Part shown: piece by piece, positions 34,128 to 42,084 of the stretch
Layout: the number at the start of each line of letters is the position of its first letter
How positions within the stretch are numbered: position 1 is the first letter of the stretch
Origin: Phycisphaerales bacterium
GTDB lineage: Bacteria > Planctomycetota > Phycisphaerae > Phycisphaerales > SM1A02
Direction of reading: 5' to 3'
Assembly (NCBI GenBank): GCA_014238785.1
Contig: JABAAL010000005.1
Location: forward strand, 1 to 61,451
Length of the DNA stretch: 61,451 nt
The notes under the pieces: model-generated
What the model was told of the DNA's origin: nothing
What the model saw: only the letters and a program-made list of their open reading frames with translations
Database searches by the model: none
Position numbers and translations under genes: made by a program

Positions 34128-34201
34128 GGCGATCGTAGCTCAGTTGGTAGAGCACCGGGTTGTGATCCTGGATGTCGCGGGTTCAAGTCCCGTCGGTCGC
34201 C
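34128..34201 (+). tRNA. tRNA-His (anticodon GTG)
   Basis: A full cloverleaf. Acceptor arms are GCGATCG and CGGTCGC, the D arm GCTC-AGTTGGTA-GAGC, the anticodon stem CCGGG/CCTGG with loop TTGTGAT, and the T arm GCGGG-TTCAAGT-CCCGT. The extra G at 34128 faces C73 at 34201, giving the G-1:C73 pair that HisRS needs. CCA is not encoded. A T5 run follows. Confidence 0.97.
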
Positions 34202-34218
34202 CTTTTTAGTATCTTTGG

Positions 34219-34944
34219 CTAATATCCCGCACCACATTCACTGCAAGCATCGGCATTCCTCACTTGCCTTGGGTACCCACACTTGGCGCAGTGATCTTTG
34301 GACCACGGTCGTTTACGCCAGATAAGAACAATTACCAAAAAAGGGCCAAAAAGCCAGACGGAAGCGATAAGAGAAAATATGAGGGAAAAGAAAGACCCCG
34401 TTTCACAGTAACAATCGGATCGCCTAGCGACCATGATGGTCAGTGGAATTGTTAAAAGAAATTCTACAAGCGAACCTGCAAAAAGCCAGCCAGTCCATCG
34501 AACAAGTTTTCGGGCATCTTTATCTTTGCGCCGTACAAATAGAAGTAGGAACGCTGACCATACAACCCAAGAGCAACTGACCAAAACTATAAAAATATTG
34601 CTAATGATGTCATCCTTATGCGCAGCATCAAGAAAAATAGATACTACAAACGAATACACAAATGCAATAAGTGCTGTTGAGCAAAGTGAAGCAATGACCG
34701 CTGCTAGTATAAAACTGAGTGTTAATGACTTGCCATATAATGCTGTTTTTGGAGGACGAACCAATGGTAATACGAAAAGAGTCTGCGTTGAGACAATAAT
34801 TGCTGCAGTAATCAACAACACATCCCAGGCAATCGAAATAGGATCACCAAAAGACAGATTGATAATGACGTTTAAGGCAACAAAGAATGCAAGCGTGCAA
34901 ATATAGGCACCTACGATAAGTAATAATCGTTTTTTTACCTTCAT
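34219..34944 (-). CDS. Membrane protein with C-terminal zinc ribbon
   Basis: A 241-residue protein with about six hydrophobic helices (residues 5-210) and a short cytosolic tail. The tail carries two cysteine pairs, CAKCGYPRQ and CSECGAGY, a zinc ribbon of the CxxCGY...CxxCG type that is common at the ends of planctomycete membrane proteins. No enzymatic motif is visible. TATGGT six bases before ATG 34944 is a weak -10 candidate. The start region lies head to head with the nitrilase gene, leaving 32 bases. Function unknown. Confidence 0.8.
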   Translation of the reverse strand: MKVKKRLLLIVGAYICTLAFFVALNVIINLSFGDPISIAWDVLLITAAIIVSTQTLFVLPLVRPPKTALYGKSLTLSFILAAVIASLCSTALIAFVYSFVVSIFLDAAHKDDIISNIFIVLVSCSWVVWSAFLLLFVRRKDKDARKLVRWTGWLFAGSLVEFLLTIPLTIMVARRSDCYCETGSFFSLIFSLIASVWLFGPFLVIVLIWRKRPWSKDHCAKCGYPRQVRNADACSECGAGY

Positions 34945-34964
34945 ATAAATACCATACCAGAAGA

Positions 34965-34970
34965 TACAAT
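34965..34970 (+). promoter_or_regulatory. -10 box of the nitrilase gene
   Basis: TACAAT, six bases before ATG 34977, with no Shine-Dalgarno sequence possible in the gap. Leaderless candidate. Confidence 0.5.
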
Positions 34971-34976
34971 CTCGCT

Positions 34977-35771
34977 ATGCAATTCCACGCACTCCAATAT
35001 GATGTTGTTCCAAACGAGTATAAAGCAACCCGCGCAACTATTGAAAAGCAAATTGAGCAAGCAAGCCCCAGCAATGGCGATTTTATTGTCCTGCAAGAGA
35101 TGACCGACACGGGGTGGTCGATGAAACTCAATGAAATTGCTGGAATCGGCACCGTTTCATGGGCTTGCGATGTTGCAACACGATTTGGTATTTGGATACA
35201 AGTTGGCTGGGCAGATTGCGTAGATGGCAATGGAAAAAACTGCGTGACCATTTGCTCGCCAAGTGGCGACGCGGTTGCGACATATACGAAAATCCATACG
35301 TGCAATCCGTTGAACGAAGGTAAATACTACGGAAGAGGCGAAGAACTCATCATTCTAGATCTGGGCAACGTAACTATTTGCCCATTGATTTGTTACGACG
35401 TTCGATTCCCAGAGTTGTGGCGACATGCTGCGCTTGCAGGCGTCGATGTTTTTACAGTTTCCTCAAGTTGGCCGCGCCCAAGAATTCATCACTGGCGGTC
35501 GCTCCTCATCGCAAGGGCAATCGAAAACCAAGCCTTTGTTGTTGGAAGCAACCGAGTTGGCAAGGACGACCTGGCTACATGGGGCGGCCTCTCGATAGCC
35601 ATTGATCCCCTTGGAGAAGTAATTGCGCAAGCAAGCGAAACTGACGTCACGACCGTAAGCGCAACAATTGACCCAGAAATAGCACGCAAATGGAAAAAAG
35701 AGTTTCAAGCTTTAGACGATATACAAAAAGAATTACTCGGAAACATCAAGGTTCGTCATATCACCGCTTGA
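34977..35771 (+). CDS. Nitrilase/omega-amidase family C-N hydrolase
   Basis: A 264-residue carbon-nitrogen hydrolase. The catalytic triad is visible: Glu in IVLQEMTDTGW, Lys in TYTKIHTCNP and Cys in PLICYDVRFPELWR, followed by ITVSS-like FTVSSSWPRPRIHHWRSL and ARAIENQAFVVGSNRVG. The ICYDVRFPE and GSNRVG patterns are closest to omega-amidase/YafV-type enzymes, which deaminate alpha-ketoglutaramate, but the true substrate is not certain. It is a single gene between two tRNA genes, and its stop codon overlaps the tRNA-Phe -35 box. Confidence 0.9.
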   Translation: MQFHALQYDVVPNEYKATRATIEKQIEQASPSNGDFIVLQEMTDTGWSMKLNEIAGIGTVSWACDVATRFGIWIQVGWADCVDGNGKNCVTICSPSGDAVATYTKIHTCNPLNEGKYYGRGEELIILDLGNVTICPLICYDVRFPELWRHAALAGVDVFTVSSSWPRPRIHHWRSLLIARAIENQAFVVGSNRVGKDDLATWGGLSIAIDPLGEVIAQASETDVTTVSATIDPEIARKWKKEFQALDDIQKELLGNIKVRHITA

Positions 35772-35796
35772 TGCAGGAGGCTCTGTCGGGTACGCT
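35768..35796 (+). promoter_or_regulatory. Promoter of tRNA-Phe
   Basis: TTGATG (35768-35773), exactly 17 bases, TACGCT (35791-35796), 14 bases before the tRNA. The -35 contains the TGA stop of the nitrilase gene. Confidence 0.55.
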
Positions 35797-35810
35797 TCCA
35801 TTCCAATTAC

Positions 35811-35883
35811 GGCGAAATAGCTCAGTTGGTAGAGCACTGCACTGAAAATGCAGGTGTCCCCGGTTCAAGTCCGGGTTTCGCCA
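35811..35883 (+). tRNA. tRNA-Phe (anticodon GAA)
   Basis: Acceptor arms GGCGAAA and TTTCGCC, D arm GCTC-AGTTGGTA-GAGC, anticodon stem CTGCA/TGCAG with loop CTGAAAA, T arm CCCGG-TTCAAGT-CCGGG, discriminator A at 35883. CCA is not encoded. Confidence 0.97.
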
Positions 35884-35890
35884 TTCGCTG

Positions 35891-36011
35891 GAACTGTCTC
35901 CAAACAGTTGACGTTAATGCCAAAAAAACGTACATCACGAACAGATACACAAATTTATTCTGCAAGTTGAGGGAGCTGTCCCCTTTTTGAGACTTTTTTG
36001 AACTGTCTCCA
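35891..36011. repeat. Direct repeat GAACTGTCTCCA beside tRNA-Phe
   Basis: The 12-mer GAACTGTCTCCA occurs at 35891-35902 and again at 36000-36011. Between them lies the related palindromic GGGAGCTGTCCCC and a TTTTTGAGAC segment. There is no gene here (35884-36109). The position just downstream of a tRNA and the flanking repeats could mark the scar of an excised or decayed element. No transposase or integrase remains. Confidence 0.45.
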
Positions 36012-36013
36012 TC

Positions 36014-36045
36014 ACCCAAACCACTCCTCTGAGGAATTTTTGGGT
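36014..36045. terminator. Hairpin ACCCAAA/TTTGGGT with inner CCTC/GAGG
   Basis: A seven-base outer stem encloses a nested CCTCTGAGG. It lies past the end of the MshEN-like gene (minus strand) and after tRNA-Phe (plus strand). It could end either transcript but lacks a clear T-run on both sides. Confidence 0.4.
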
Positions 36046-36109
36046 AATACTCGCCTCTAGGATTTTTTTAGAATAAAACGCTCAAAAGGGATTGTCGCTT
36101 GCAGGGTGC

Positions 36110-36658
36110 TTAACCGGCTTCGCGGAGGCGGTCGCATCGCATCTTGTGAATCAGCCGCTTCATCGTGTCGTTAGTTGCATTTGCTGCGTTCATACCAAAC
36201 AGAGGATAATGTTCAGAAAGTGCAGTTGCAAGTCGAGCCTCCGTTGTCATCATAAAATACGCTGGCCGATCGAGTACCCGAGTAGCAAATTTCAACGCTC
36301 GTTGCAAATACTTTTGGCTCGTTGCAAGCACAAGAGTATTTCCCTCTAGATTCATTGGCAAACATCGAAATTGCCAAGCTTGCCTCGGAGTAATCAACGT
36401 TTTCGCTTCCGCGCGCGGCATAAAAGTTAACGGATCAATCGTCGGTGCATTACACGCATATTGATACGACCAAGCTTCTTCGATTGCCTCAATAGAAACA
36501 TTACAAAGCCGCTCGGCTATCTCACCAAAGGGTCTTCCAGATTTTCGTTGCTGTTCTAAAATCGAACGAACATCGAGTTCACTGAGCAATCCCTGCTCAA
36601 CAAGAACCTCTCCAAGGAGAAGGGTTCGACTATTTTTCCATGCGTTTAAATGCTCCAT
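36110..36658 (-). CDS. MshEN/GspE N-terminal-like domain protein
   Basis: A 182-residue soluble protein. The segment LGEVLVEQGLLSELDVRSIL followed by RPFGEIAERLCNVSIEAIEE is the helix pattern of MshEN-type N-terminal domains of type II secretion/type IV pilus ATPases. In some family members that domain binds c-di-GMP. There is no ATPase domain here, only a further alpha/beta region (FRCLPMNLEGNTLVLATSQ and ALKFATRVLDRPAYFMMTTE). It could act as a separate regulator or adaptor of pilus or secretion machinery, which fits the pseudopilin and HD-GYP genes elsewhere in the window (inference). ATG 36658 was preferred to a GTG at 36712. The ribosome site is weak. Confidence 0.78.
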   Translation of the reverse strand: MEHLNAWKNSRTLLLGEVLVEQGLLSELDVRSILEQQRKSGRPFGEIAERLCNVSIEAIEEAWSYQYACNAPTIDPLTFMPRAEAKTLITPRQAWQFRCLPMNLEGNTLVLATSQKYLQRALKFATRVLDRPAYFMMTTEARLATALSEHYPLFGMNAANATNDTMKRLIHKMRCDRLREAG

Positions 36659-36770
36659 GGTGCACACATCGACCCCCACTGACACCAACTCAACAAAGGT
36701 TCGTGCTATCACGAATTAGAGACGTAAAGCCGTGCCGTTTGTACCGTCTACTCGTGTTATAGGTCTCAAT

Positions 36771-37910
36771 TTAGACGGTGCAGGGCTGCTCGATGAGATT
36801 TTCAGGGTTTAAACCAAGCAATTCCTCTTTCACAAACATCCCATCTTGACGGATGACTTCGCCATCAAACGAGATCGTACCTCCACCGTATTCTGGACGT
36901 TGAATCAAAACAAGATCCCAGTGCACCTCAGACTTATTTCCATTACACGCATCGTCGTACGCATTGCCGGGTGTAAAGTGCAAAGAGCCAGCAATTTTTT
37001 CGTCGAATAAAATGTCCTTCATCGCTTCCTTTATATATGGATTGAAACCGATAGCGAATTCGCCTACATACCGTGCACCGACGTCTGAATTAAAGATGTC
37101 TTCTAAAAACTCACCGCCTTGGTCGGCTGAACATCCAACTATTTTGCCATCCTTAAATTCGAGGCGAATATTTTCGAACGAATGCCCTCTATAAATAGAT
37201 GGCGTGTTGTAATGAATGACACCATTTATTGAATCTTTTACTGGAGCTGTAAAAACTTCACCATCAGGAATGTTTAACTTGCCACAACAAGGAATCGCTG
37301 GAATGTCTTTGATAGAAAAGGTGAGATCTGTGTCACCAGGACCTTGGATATGCACAGTATCCGTCGCGTTCATCACATCAACCAATGCAGCTGCCGCTCC
37401 GGCCATCAAACTGTAATCAAGCGTACAAACATCAAAATAAAAGTTTTCGAACGTTTCGGTATTCATACCTGCAAGCTGCGCCATGCCCGGTGTTGGCCAG
37501 CGCAGGACGCACCAGCGAGTGTGATTCAAGCGTTGTTTCATGTGAACAGGCGTGCTATAAATTCTTCCCCAAGCTTGTTGACGATCTGATTCGAGACCAC
37601 TCATTTCACTTACGTTGTGCGAGCCACGCAAACCAAGATACGCATCCATCTTTGCCATGCGCTCAAGGTCGTACTCTGACCAAATTTCAAATTGGTCGTC
37701 TAGTGCATCATCGTGCAATGCTCGCATAACTTGCGCATCACGAATTGCAACGTGCGGGTGCCCACCTACTGCAGTTGCAGCCTTAATAATTGCAATGACC
37801 ATCTCGCGAGGCATATCAAATGCCTCAATTAAAATATGTTCGCCTGCTTGTAGGCAAGTCGAGTAATTAATAAGTAAATCTGCTAGTTTTGTGTATCGTG
37901 GGTCAAGCAT
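36771..37910 (-). CDS. M29 family aminopeptidase
   Basis: A 379-residue metalloaminopeptidase of the thermophilic aminopeptidase T/AmpS family. It starts DPRYTKLADLLINYSTCLQA as in the family. The metal-site glutamates and histidines lie in LNIPDGEVFTAPVKDSI, GEFAIGFNP, GSLHFTPGNAYDDACNG and EVHWDLVLI. AAGGA seven bases before ATG 37910 fixes the start. It is cytosolic, without signal peptide, and its likely role is peptide turnover. It stands alone, 44 bases after the gene at 37955. Confidence 0.92.
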   Translation of the reverse strand: MLDPRYTKLADLLINYSTCLQAGEHILIEAFDMPREMVIAIIKAATAVGGHPHVAIRDAQVMRALHDDALDDQFEIWSEYDLERMAKMDAYLGLRGSHNVSEMSGLESDRQQAWGRIYSTPVHMKQRLNHTRWCVLRWPTPGMAQLAGMNTETFENFYFDVCTLDYSLMAGAAAALVDVMNATDTVHIQGPGDTDLTFSIKDIPAIPCCGKLNIPDGEVFTAPVKDSINGVIHYNTPSIYRGHSFENIRLEFKDGKIVGCSADQGGEFLEDIFNSDVGARYVGEFAIGFNPYIKEAMKDILFDEKIAGSLHFTPGNAYDDACNGNKSEVHWDLVLIQRPEYGGGTISFDGEVIRQDGMFVKEELLGLNPENLIEQPCTV

Positions 37911-37954
37911 TGTTGTGTTCCTTTCTTAAAGAACACTACATGATAGCAAGGACT

Positions 37955-38899
37955 TTACTCGTTTGAAAAAATATCCTGCGCAAGTTCCACCACTTCTTTA
38001 GGTAAACCGCACCCTTCCCGTAGCCATAGTTTCCCCTGGTATTCCCCGTGCATAGGTGCAAGCCAAAACCAACCCGCCATTTGAGATTCCGCCATGTGAT
38101 TTGTTTGCCAAAAACCATCATCTCCCCTTCCATGCGCTACTCGCTTGCCTTTAGGCGGTCGCTCGTCCCACCGCTCAACATGGGAACCCAACAGTGCGCT
38201 GTTCACCTCGTTTGCACCATCAGCGTTCGGCGTGCAGACTAGAATCAAGTTTGCTTCTTTCGGCATAAATTGCTTTTGAGCACGCTGCAACAAACGCACT
38301 ACCCTTGGCGAGTTGTCGACAAAACCCGTTGGCAATCCGATAACGAGTGACACTCGCCTTTCGTCATTAGGAGCCATAATTTTCACGCCACCAATTTCAT
38401 TACCATCAGCATCGCGAACGACATGTAAATCGCCAAGCCGAGCCGTTTCTATAAACGCTGCTGCTGCGGTAACATATACCTGCATTAATTCGTCGCTAAG
38501 GTCTTCATTCCAGCGAATTTTTACAATCCATGGCTTTTGAATACATTCAAGAATTCTTAATCGAGAAGATATTTTCAAACGTTGGGTCCTTGGTTGGCTC
38601 CCGGCGAGGCGCTTAACGTGCACATACAATTTCACCCCATTTCGCTCGAGTAGTAAATCACAGGATTTACCCGCTGGCGTAGGCACTTCTACCGAAATGG
38701 AACAGCCCTGCTTTCTTGCTTGAAGTGCAACCAATGCTTCTGCAAAAGAATCTAAAAAACCGCGGCGTTTTTTTCGGGCTTGAAGTCGGTGGTACAACGT
38801 ATCAAGCTCAGCATCTCCCTGCCACGCACGAATCATTCCAACAACTGCTGGGTTCAAATCGTGTGCAAACTTATCAAGCCCTAAGTCACTTGGTGTCAA
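37955..38899 (-). CDS. Unknown protein, possible PD-(D/E)XK-like fold
   Basis: A basic protein of 314 residues. Near residues 47-100 a helix with a glutamate (FLDSFAEALVALQARKQGC) leads to the strands SVEVPTPAGKSCDLLLERNG and VKLYVHVKRLAGSQ. This arrangement (E in the helix, D in a strand, then xxK) resembles PD-(D/E)XK nucleases, but the second acidic residue is replaced by His (HVK). The C-terminal half has no motif I know. TTG 38899 is the start, seven bases after AGGAG. It lies 33 bases after hflX on the same strand and is probably cotranscribed with it. A nuclease or DNA/RNA-binding role is a guess. Confidence 0.65.
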   Translation of the reverse strand: MTPSDLGLDKFAHDLNPAVVGMIRAWQGDAELDTLYHRLQARKKRRGFLDSFAEALVALQARKQGCSISVEVPTPAGKSCDLLLERNGVKLYVHVKRLAGSQPRTQRLKISSRLRILECIQKPWIVKIRWNEDLSDELMQVYVTAAAAFIETARLGDLHVVRDADGNEIGGVKIMAPNDERRVSLVIGLPTGFVDNSPRVVRLLQRAQKQFMPKEANLILVCTPNADGANEVNSALLGSHVERWDERPPKGKRVAHGRGDDGFWQTNHMAESQMAGWFWLAPMHGEYQGKLWLREGCGLPKEVVELAQDIFSNE

Positions 38900-38932
38900 T
38901 GGTCTCTCCTACATTCCGCATGCACAAACAGT

Positions 38933-40324
38933 TTACCCTCCAAAGCGGTGCGGTGGAAGGTGACAACATGCTCCAGTTTCTTCTGGAATTGCCCATAATT
39001 TTTCGATTTGCTCAACGGCAGGCTTGCCATCTATAAACACATCTCGCTCTCTAGAGAGAATTTGTTCAATCTGATTTCGTCCTATACGAACTTTGTATAT
39101 CGATCTATCATCTTCCCACGCTCTTTCTAAGACGGCAGTACGTTTCTCTAAAAAATCTATGGCTTTGCTTGCACGGATTGGCAATGACAACGTCACCTCT
39201 TGAACAATACCAATCACCGCCAGAAGAACCTCCTCCGTAAATTCCTCAATCCCTTCCTTTGTCACTGCAGAAATTTGTATCGCATCTGGGCATCTCGAAA
39301 CCCAAACGAGTTTGTCAGAGGAATCCTCAACTTGATCAATTTTGTTCAAGAGCAATAGTCGTGGTTGATGTTCTGCACCAATATCTTTCAATGTTTTTTC
39401 AACCGTATCGAGTTGCAACATCGCGCTTGGATCCGAAGCATCAAGAACAATCAATAATAATTGACAATGCACCGTTTCTTCAAGAGTTGAACGAAAACTT
39501 GCAATAAGGTGGTGCGGAAGTCGACGAATAAAACCCACCGTATCAGATAACATGACTCCAGTTCCGCCACCTAGTTCCCAACGTTCAATTCGAGTCGACA
39601 ACGTTGCAAACAATTGATTATGTGCCCATGCACCTCCTGAGGTTAACGTATTGAATAACGTTGACTTTCCTGCATTCGTGTATCCAACGAGGCCAACAGT
39701 AAAATGATCATTATTTCGTTTTTCGACTTCACGGACGGATCGCTGTTGAACTTCCTCAATTTCACGACGCAATTGTTTCAGCCGACGCTGCACAAGACGT
39801 CGATCGATTTCAATTTGCTGTTCACCCGGCCCGCGCGTGCCTATTCCCACAGGTGCGCCGCCCGTAACTTGACCAAGGTGATCCCACATCGCACGAAGGC
39901 GTGGATAGGTATATTCAAGTTGAGCGATTTCTACCTGCAGTTTTGCTTCCACGGTTGAAGCCCTGCTAGAAAAAATGTCAAGAATCAATTCACTTCGATC
40001 AATTATTTTTCGTTCGACTGCTTCTTCAAGATTTTGTATTTGAGACGGTGACATATCGTGGTCAAAAATAATAATTGTGGCGTTGACCGAGTCAGCAAGC
40101 TCTTTGAGTTGGGCGACTTTTCCTTTTCCAATAAATGTTTTGCCATGAGGAAGTCGTCTTTTTTGTGTTAGGTGCCCGACGACAACGCCACCAGCTGACT
40201 CAGTGAGTGCACTAAGCTCTGCGAAACGATCATCAATGGAGACTCGTTCACCTCGCAAGGTTAACGCAACGAGAATTGCTCGTTCCGCGACTACATTTAA
40301 ATCTTCTCTTTGTTCGGTTCCCAT
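38933..40324 (-). CDS. hflX: Ribosome-associated GTPase HflX
   Basis: HflX splits or rescues stalled 70S ribosomes in stress. The 463-residue protein has the N-terminal HflX domain (GKTFIGKGKVAQLKELA, PSQIQNLEEAVERKIIDRSE, IGTRGPGEQQIEIDRRLVQR), a coiled linker, and the G domain with G1 GYTNAGKSTLFN, G3 LSDTVGFIRRLPHHL and G4 LLNKID. A C-terminal domain follows. ATG 40324 is divergent from the ctp gene, with about 100 bases between them. A TACAAT lies about 29 bases upstream. Confidence 0.96.
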   Translation of the reverse strand: MGTEQREDLNVVAERAILVALTLRGERVSIDDRFAELSALTESAGGVVVGHLTQKRRLPHGKTFIGKGKVAQLKELADSVNATIIIFDHDMSPSQIQNLEEAVERKIIDRSELILDIFSSRASTVEAKLQVEIAQLEYTYPRLRAMWDHLGQVTGGAPVGIGTRGPGEQQIEIDRRLVQRRLKQLRREIEEVQQRSVREVEKRNNDHFTVGLVGYTNAGKSTLFNTLTSGGAWAHNQLFATLSTRIERWELGGGTGVMLSDTVGFIRRLPHHLIASFRSTLEETVHCQLLLIVLDASDPSAMLQLDTVEKTLKDIGAEHQPRLLLLNKIDQVEDSSDKLVWVSRCPDAIQISAVTKEGIEEFTEEVLLAVIGIVQEVTLSLPIRASKAIDFLEKRTAVLERAWEDDRSIYKVRIGRNQIEQILSRERDVFIDGKPAVEQIEKLWAIPEETGACCHLPPHRFGG

Positions 40325-40427
40325 GCTACTCGCAGTTTTCTTTCACTCGTGGTATTGTAGTGTGCAGAAAGAATAACCAAACACAAACTTTGTCTAAATT
40401 TACTACTGGGGGCAAGGAACTTCGAGC

Positions 40428-42062
40428 ATGTCACAAAAATCACGACTCATGCCCATTATGTTGATATTACTCACAACGTTAGCGATTGTGCAATTATCAA
40501 TAGCCATAACAAGTTCATCGCCAAGTTATGAGTGGTTCGATCCCTTGATTGACGTACGCGGCGTTCTTGTCGACCGTCATCTAAATCTTCCTGATGAAGA
40601 AGCCATGCAAGAATCCGCCATCGAAGCAATGGTTGAATCACTTGATGATCCATACGCCCTCTTTATTCCTGACGAAAAAGAGGAATCGTTTATCAAAGAC
40701 CTTGAAGGCGATTACGCTGGCATTGGCGCTGAGGTTCGAATGATTGATAATGAACTTATCATCATTTCACCAATGGAACATTCTCCCGCACTCAAAGCTG
40801 GCGTCAAGGCGGGCGATGTTGTCGAGCTCATTGATGGAGAACCTGCAAATGATACAACTATTGATAAATTAATTGAACGATTAACGGGTCCGGTTGGAAC
40901 AAATGTTGTCGTGAATGTTCGGCACAAGGATGAAACAAAAGAAGAACTTACAATCACACGTGGTCATATAAAATCACAGAGCATTGCTGGGATTGTGCGT
41001 CGAAACAAAGAATGGTCTTGGCACTTAGACGATGAACAAGACATCGTGTACATTCGCATAAAACAGTTTAATGACACGACGCCAGTCGAACTTTTCGAAG
41101 CAATTCAAAAAGCAGACCAACAAAGAAAAATCAAGGGGCTTGTTATCGACTTACGCGATAATCCTGGTGGTTCACTTTCTGCCGCGATAGCAATTTCAAA
41201 TATGTTTCTTAGTAAAGGCACTATTGTCACTGTCACTGGACGGGCTGATCCAAAGCGTTCGTGGGATGCGAAACCAGAACACATGCTCGATGGAGTCCCC
41301 ATCCTTGTTCTTGTGAATAACCATTCTGCTTCTGCATCAGAAATTGTCGCTGGAAGTTTACAAGCAAATGATCGAGTTGCAATTTTAGGCATGCGAACTT
41401 TTGGAAAGGGCTCGGTACAGGAAGTGCTAGAACTGACTTCTGGTGGCATGCTTAAGTTTACAACAGCACGATACGACCTCTCAAATGGCAGAACTATCGA
41501 CAAAAAACTTTCTGAAGATACAGGCATGTGGGGCGTAGATCCAACTCCAGGACTTGTCATCACTGAAACTCGTAAAGAAGTTACCCAGCGGCAAAAAAGT
41601 CGCGAACCATACACCATCATTACAGATGATGAACCCGAAGATTACGCATGCGGCGATGTGAACTGGATCGAAGAAACATTAAACGATCACCAACTCGCGC
41701 AAGCTCTTCTTGCGATTCGAAAAAAGATTGCAACAGATGCATGGCCCATTCTTACCGATGAGGATCCAGTTACCGCGGGAATTAGCGAGGCAGTAATAGT
41801 ACTTGCTAAAGAACGAATCGACATACTCAAAGAACTCATTAAAGTAGATAGACGACTGGTTGATCTTCAAACCGAACTTGATGAAGAAGAAGCAGCCCTC
41901 ATCCCAGCTGACGCTAATTTAGATAACGCTGTTGTGACGCTTACTGACGAGGAAGGCAATGTCGTTGGGTCGTGGCGAATTGAAAGCGGCAATATTGAAT
42001 CCGCACTGGATTCCCTGCGCCTCGAATCTATTACTGAAGATAACATTGAAACGGAAGAGTAA
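40428..42062 (+). CDS. S41 family C-terminal processing peptidase
   Basis: A 544-residue periplasmic or membrane-anchored serine peptidase. Residues 8-28 are a signal/anchor helix. A PDZ domain (about 90-175) contains GIGAEVRMIDNELIIISPME and SPALKAGVKAGDVVELIDGE. The S41 core has the catalytic Ser in NNHSASASEIVAGSLQ and Lys in GMRTFGKGSVQEV, and DLRDNPGGSLSAAIAISN precedes them. The C-terminal 150 residues are an acidic helical extension (QTELDEEEAALIP) not needed for the fold. AAGGAA eight bases before ATG fixes the start. It opens an operon with tsaD, the GGQ factor and the M20 hydrolase. Confidence 0.94.
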   Translation: MSQKSRLMPIMLILLTTLAIVQLSIAITSSSPSYEWFDPLIDVRGVLVDRHLNLPDEEAMQESAIEAMVESLDDPYALFIPDEKEESFIKDLEGDYAGIGAEVRMIDNELIIISPMEHSPALKAGVKAGDVVELIDGEPANDTTIDKLIERLTGPVGTNVVVNVRHKDETKEELTITRGHIKSQSIAGIVRRNKEWSWHLDDEQDIVYIRIKQFNDTTPVELFEAIQKADQQRKIKGLVIDLRDNPGGSLSAAIAISNMFLSKGTIVTVTGRADPKRSWDAKPEHMLDGVPILVLVNNHSASASEIVAGSLQANDRVAILGMRTFGKGSVQEVLELTSGGMLKFTTARYDLSNGRTIDKKLSEDTGMWGVDPTPGLVITETRKEVTQRQKSREPYTIITDDEPEDYACGDVNWIEETLNDHQLAQALLAIRKKIATDAWPILTDEDPVTAGISEAVIVLAKERIDILKELIKVDRRLVDLQTELDEEEAALIPADANLDNAVVTLTDEEGNVVGSWRIESGNIESALDSLRLESITEDNIETEE

Positions 42063-42084
42063 CGCTTAAGCAGGATACATACGC

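Noticed and set aside
35891..36011. Insertion sequence
   Set aside because: Only short repeats are seen. No transposase fragment or matching terminal inverted repeats with a target duplication could be found.
35822..36019. A minus-strand frame containing GLEPGTPAFSVQCS
   Set aside because: This is the well-known spurious peptide read from the antisense of a tRNA gene (tRNA-Phe here).
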